A stretch of 64,000 nt of DNA, from contig JAODTK010001222.1 of the NCBI GenBank assembly GCA_026419785.1, positions 124,001-188,000 on the forward strand. Direction: 5' to 3'. Source of the stretch: Sclerodactyla briareus (lineage: Eukaryota > Echinodermata > Holothuroidea > Dendrochirotida > Sclerodactylidae). Under the pieces are notes generated by a model. The model did not search any database and was not told where the DNA came from. It worked only from the letters and a program-made list of their open reading frames with translations. Below, one piece after another: positions 60,761-64,000 of this stretch. Numbering within the stretch: the first letter of the stretch is position 1; every line of letters starts with the position of its first letter. A program made the translations under genes and the position numbers.

Positions 60761-62145
60761 TTCATTTCAACATTACAGCTCATTTGTATCCGGCAATGAG
60801 CTAAATTAGTCTTCCTCGGTGGCTCATTCAAATTAATTTATTTTGCTATAACGAAAAAAAAACGTTATTTAGCTCATTTTTGTTGCTCGATCAGATTTTC
60901 TGTGAGATCACTGATACCCCCCCTAACTTGTAAGCCATCCTTCCCTGGTTGTTTCCAAATGCACCAGGGCATCAGTATGTATTCTTGTTTTTTTCTTTTT
61001 TCTTTTGTTCGGTTGGTCTCGCTTCCATCGATAATTTTTTTAAATCTAATTTAGTTTGGTAGGTCGTTCTTAGGAATTTCTATTTGCATTGAATGAAGAC
61101 AATCTGTAAAATTATCTCTGTTTTCTGCACTATGCTTCATTGATACAGACCATAGGATGCAGTTGTACGTAGTTAGCTGGCAATAATCAACTCTGCGATT
61201 GGTGAAAAATAAAAGAATTGCGTTCAATTTCCATCAATAGAGTTTTGTGGTAATCAGTACGAATAGACAGTCACTTTGAATTAGGCCTACAGTCTTTGCA
61301 AATTGTGGAAGGATTCGAGTTACATACAGACTTTCCAGGGTCCCGTAACTGGTTTCCATAGCGAAATATCTTTCGTTAACGCCTATACATTATTCACAAA
61401 CCTAATTAGTATTCAGAATAACTATATACATTGAATAGGATACAGATATTTATCTGGAATCAACTGATATACATACGTTGAACGACTGACACCCAAACTT
61501 TCTCTCTTGAAAATGTGTAAGAAATTACATAACATTGTGACTGTGAAGGTTGTTCATGATCATTGCATATCCATTTGCCTCGTCAGAAGGGTAATGCCTA
61601 GTCAGCGATTACCATAAAATAAAAATAAAAAAAGAGCTGAAGTTGTGTAAGTTACACTCGCAAACGCTGATTGCTTTAACTATGCATTAGGCAATACAAT
61701 TAATGAAAGATTAATATTTTTTTTAACGAAGGACAATTTTCCAAGATTTTACAATAACAACCTGTTATTGGTCTTATTATGTGATTTAGGTTATATTAAA
61801 TTTCTCGAACTCGTTTCGTGAGAAAGATTAGCCTACAACATTATAGTTGAAAGAACTTGAATGACAGAGCAATATACATAATTCGAATTGAAATTAATGA
61901 AAAAGTACAATATGAATACCTGTAACTAACACTTCAAGTCTCCCAATTCGTTTGGTCAATTTCCATTTGATTGTCTTACTCCTCGAAAAATAAGGATCGT
62001 TGTTGGGCCCGTCATTTGTATAAATCCTTTAGTTCATACTTGGCAAATCCATTGCAACAGAAAAGAATCCTACACGGAATATGAAATACAGTCAATGCGC
62101 CTATACTCGTAGGAATTACCGTATGGTTCCAATCTCTTTTTCGTT
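60761..62145. other. non-coding, nothing recognised
   Basis: AT-rich sequence with T/C runs around 60990-61010. No feature could be supported. Confidence 0.4.
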
Positions 62146-62507
62146 ACGGTATACTTGCCGAGCAGAGTATCGAACCTATTCAAGGCCCAGCAAGGATGCA
62201 GACCTGGATACTGCCCTTGTTGTCAGCTGCAATACCTCCCCATATACACGGAATACTTCAATGCCTCTTTGACGGTACCTTAATGTGGGGTGGCGTGGGG
62301 GTAATCACACGCAGACGGCTTGCAAATTGCCTACCCCTCGTTTGTCCCCTTCAGTGGCCATTCTTGGTGCTGAGCGTCCCATCAAGCAGGAAGGCAAATG
62401 GTACCATTTTTAAAGTTCTTTGGTATGACCGACCGGGATATTGAACTCCGGTCTCCCGGGTGGAGTGGCCGATGCTCTAAAAAACAACTGTGCCAACTGA
62501 GTTGGTA
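62146..62507 (-). mobile_element. tRNA-derived SINE, copy 3 (reverse strand)
   Basis: Reverse-complement reading gives an A-box-like 'ctcagttggcacagttg', the body phrase 'ggggacaaacgaggggtagg', and the 3' phrases 'gctgggccttgaataggt' and 'ctctgctcggcaag'. The B-box is degenerate (GGAGTTCAATATCC). It matches copies at 15138-15238 and 30671-31024. A short A/T interruption lies just after the A box. Confidence 0.82.
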
Positions 62508-62789
62508 GAGCGACGCTTCTCAATCTCAGAGTCTTTGGTAACGGGACTGGTGATCGAACTGGGACCACTGTCTATATCCGATATGACGTCATTTTCCTGC
62601 CCGTCGATAGTCGAGTGGTGGTCAGGCGCGGGAGTTGACGCAATACCAGGTAACCCAGTCCTACTATTGCGAGGACGGTGATATCAATATAGACAGAGGC
62701 GCAACCACTTGGGGCGGGTGTTTCATACCCCGCAACTTTTAATGAAAGTCTACGCCCTGCTCAAACTGCTGATCGTTACAGCGTTCATT

Positions 62790-63050
62790 CTCTTTGTATA
62801 CCCCAAACCTGTTTGTGACCTACACAGAGAAAGTTAGCAGAGAGGCGGTTTGGAAACATTTCGGCATCAAAGTTGCAGGTGAACCAAACTACCGGTATGC
62901 AGATGATACAGCACTCCTGGAAGAATCAGTCGAAGGAATTGAGGAGATAACAAAAGCTGTGAATGAAGCAGATAGAGGCAAGAACCTCAAGCTGAATGTA
63001 AAGAAACAAGACTCTCGTCGCTGAAGGTATCAAGAAGCCTACAATATGAG

Positions 63051-63085
<35 letters not shown>

Positions 63086-63480
63086 TGAACTGGTTTGAGC
63101 AGGTTAGCATTTTAATATTGGGCTCTGTGAAAACAAATGCAACCTGCACAATGGACATCAATGTCAGGATTGGGATGGCTAAAGGAAAAATGAAAGTTCT
63201 TCAGCACATCTGGAATGATGGCAACCTCACAACAGAGCTAAAAATGAAGCTTGTTAGGATCCTAGTGTGATGGAGTGTTGCTACTGTATGCCTAGCTCGG
63301 AGGGTTGGACTCTGACTAAGCAGATGAAATCGGCTGCTTGCTGCTGAAAATGTGGATCTGGAGACGAATGATAAATATCAGTCGAAAAGAGAAAAAACAC
63401 CTGAGCTCTTAGCGGAACTCAGAGTAACAGACAGTTGCGTGGAGAATTTGTTCACAGGATAAGAAGAGATTACCCCAAAC
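62790..63480 (+). pseudogene. LINE reverse transcriptase fragment interrupted by poly-A
   Basis: + strand: EPNYRYADDTALLEESVEGI (YADD catalytic box near 62898), EEITKAVNEADRG and KNLKLNVKK, then, after the A tract, ILGSVKTNATCTMDINVRIG, MAKGKMKVLQHIWNDGNLTT and ELKMKLVRILV. These are the palm-to-thumb blocks of a non-LTR element often annotated as an endonuclease-reverse transcriptase. Later pieces after 63270 ('MWIWR', 'LAEL') continue it in other frames. Upstream domains are absent. Confidence 0.8.
63054..63082 (+). repeat. 29-A tract inside LINE RT
   Basis: 29 consecutive A residues between the N-K-K and G-SVKT blocks of the RT. The second part of the RT is open on the far side of the tract, reading from the ATG at its end. 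Confidence 0.9.
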
Positions 63481-64000
63481 CTGCTACGAGTTGAGTAGTT
63501 ATGCTGTAGCGCCTCAACCCCTGGATGGCCCTCCCGAATTAGATATCAAGCCTCAACGATAAATCATTGGGTATTTTATTCTCCTCTTTCTCCGACGCGG
63601 GCACACGATTCGGTTCTGTGAAAACGGGTTTTTAAGACCTAAGCTACGTCCCTGTTATAGTCGAAATGAAGTACATCCGACAACCATGACTGTTTCCATC
63701 CACTATTGTTCAGCGCTTGTTTCTTAACCAGTTGTAGAAAAAAGGCAGGCAACCATTTGCTGAAGACTATGGGCCCAAAGATTGAAGTGCAGCGTTTTGT
63801 GTTGGCAAATGACTTATGTTATGCGCGAAGGTCGTTATGAGAAAAAAATGAGCACATTCCCTCTACCCCCGGAGGTTGCTTCTATACATCAGACCCTAGA
63901 TGCATCAGGTTCTAGGTCCTTTTGAAATTATGAGACAACGGATGATTTCTGTTTCTGGATCCGACAGCCTTTCTTCATAATATATGTTAGCAGGGGTTAT
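63481..64000. other. non-coding to end of window
   Basis: No feature was recognised. Confidence 0.4.

Noticed and set aside
1-64000. CRISPR array, rRNA genes, bacterial operon or phage
   Set aside because: No regular repeat-spacer pattern, no rRNA sequence and no adjacent same-strand long frames with ribosome-binding sites; introns and LINE/SINE content indicate animal DNA.

Overview
This window looks like nuclear DNA from an animal, probably a marine invertebrate deuterostome such as an echinoderm. That assignment is an inference: the DNA is AT-rich, coding blocks are short and bounded by GT/AG splice sites, introns run to many kilobases, and non-LTR retrotransposons, a tRNA-derived SINE family, MITE-like elements and microsatellites fill most of the space. 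There is no bacterial operon, CRISPR array or rRNA. Long open frames are absent, partly because genes are split into small exons and partly because recognisable exons carry one-base frame breaks, many at short homopolymers. That pattern fits either an indel-prone long-read assembly or decaying copies.

Region by region: (1) about 0-7 kb is non-coding, with G/C tracts, a long GT repeat and a 221-bp MITE (3190-3410). (2) 7.27-24.03 kb, + strand, is the best gene: the C-terminal three exons of a pancreatic-type (alpha/beta hydrolase) lipase, with the serine elbow, the DPAG aspartate motif, the histidine region, the Cys-rich end and a stop codon. Its 12-kb intron holds a nearly complete but degraded CR1-like LINE (about 9.7-13.3 kb) and a SINE tail. 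(3) 28.5-43.3 kb, - strand, holds a series of exons with good splice sites and matching phases that I cannot name; they may form one large gene. Its introns hold LINE fragments, a SINE at 30.7 kb and degenerate tandem repeats. (4) 43.4-46.4 kb is repeat-rich: a LINE 3' end, and a tandem array of about 445-bp units ending in a CGG-rich tract. (5) 47.6-52 kb holds scattered candidate exons on both strands, with AT and TATG microsatellites. (6) 52-64 kb is mostly non-coding, with a 185-bp tandem array (55.5-56.1 kb), an L2-like LINE 3' end (59.9-60.8 kb, -), a reverse-strand SINE (62.1-62.5 kb) and a LINE RT fragment (62.8-63.5 kb, +) interrupted by a 29-A tract.

The only biochemical role I can state with confidence is triacylglycerol/phospholipid ester hydrolysis by the lipase. 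I found no convincing undescribed system. The most useful leads are the unnamed minus-strand gene, the phase-coherent but frame-broken lipase, and two palindromic MITE-like elements.
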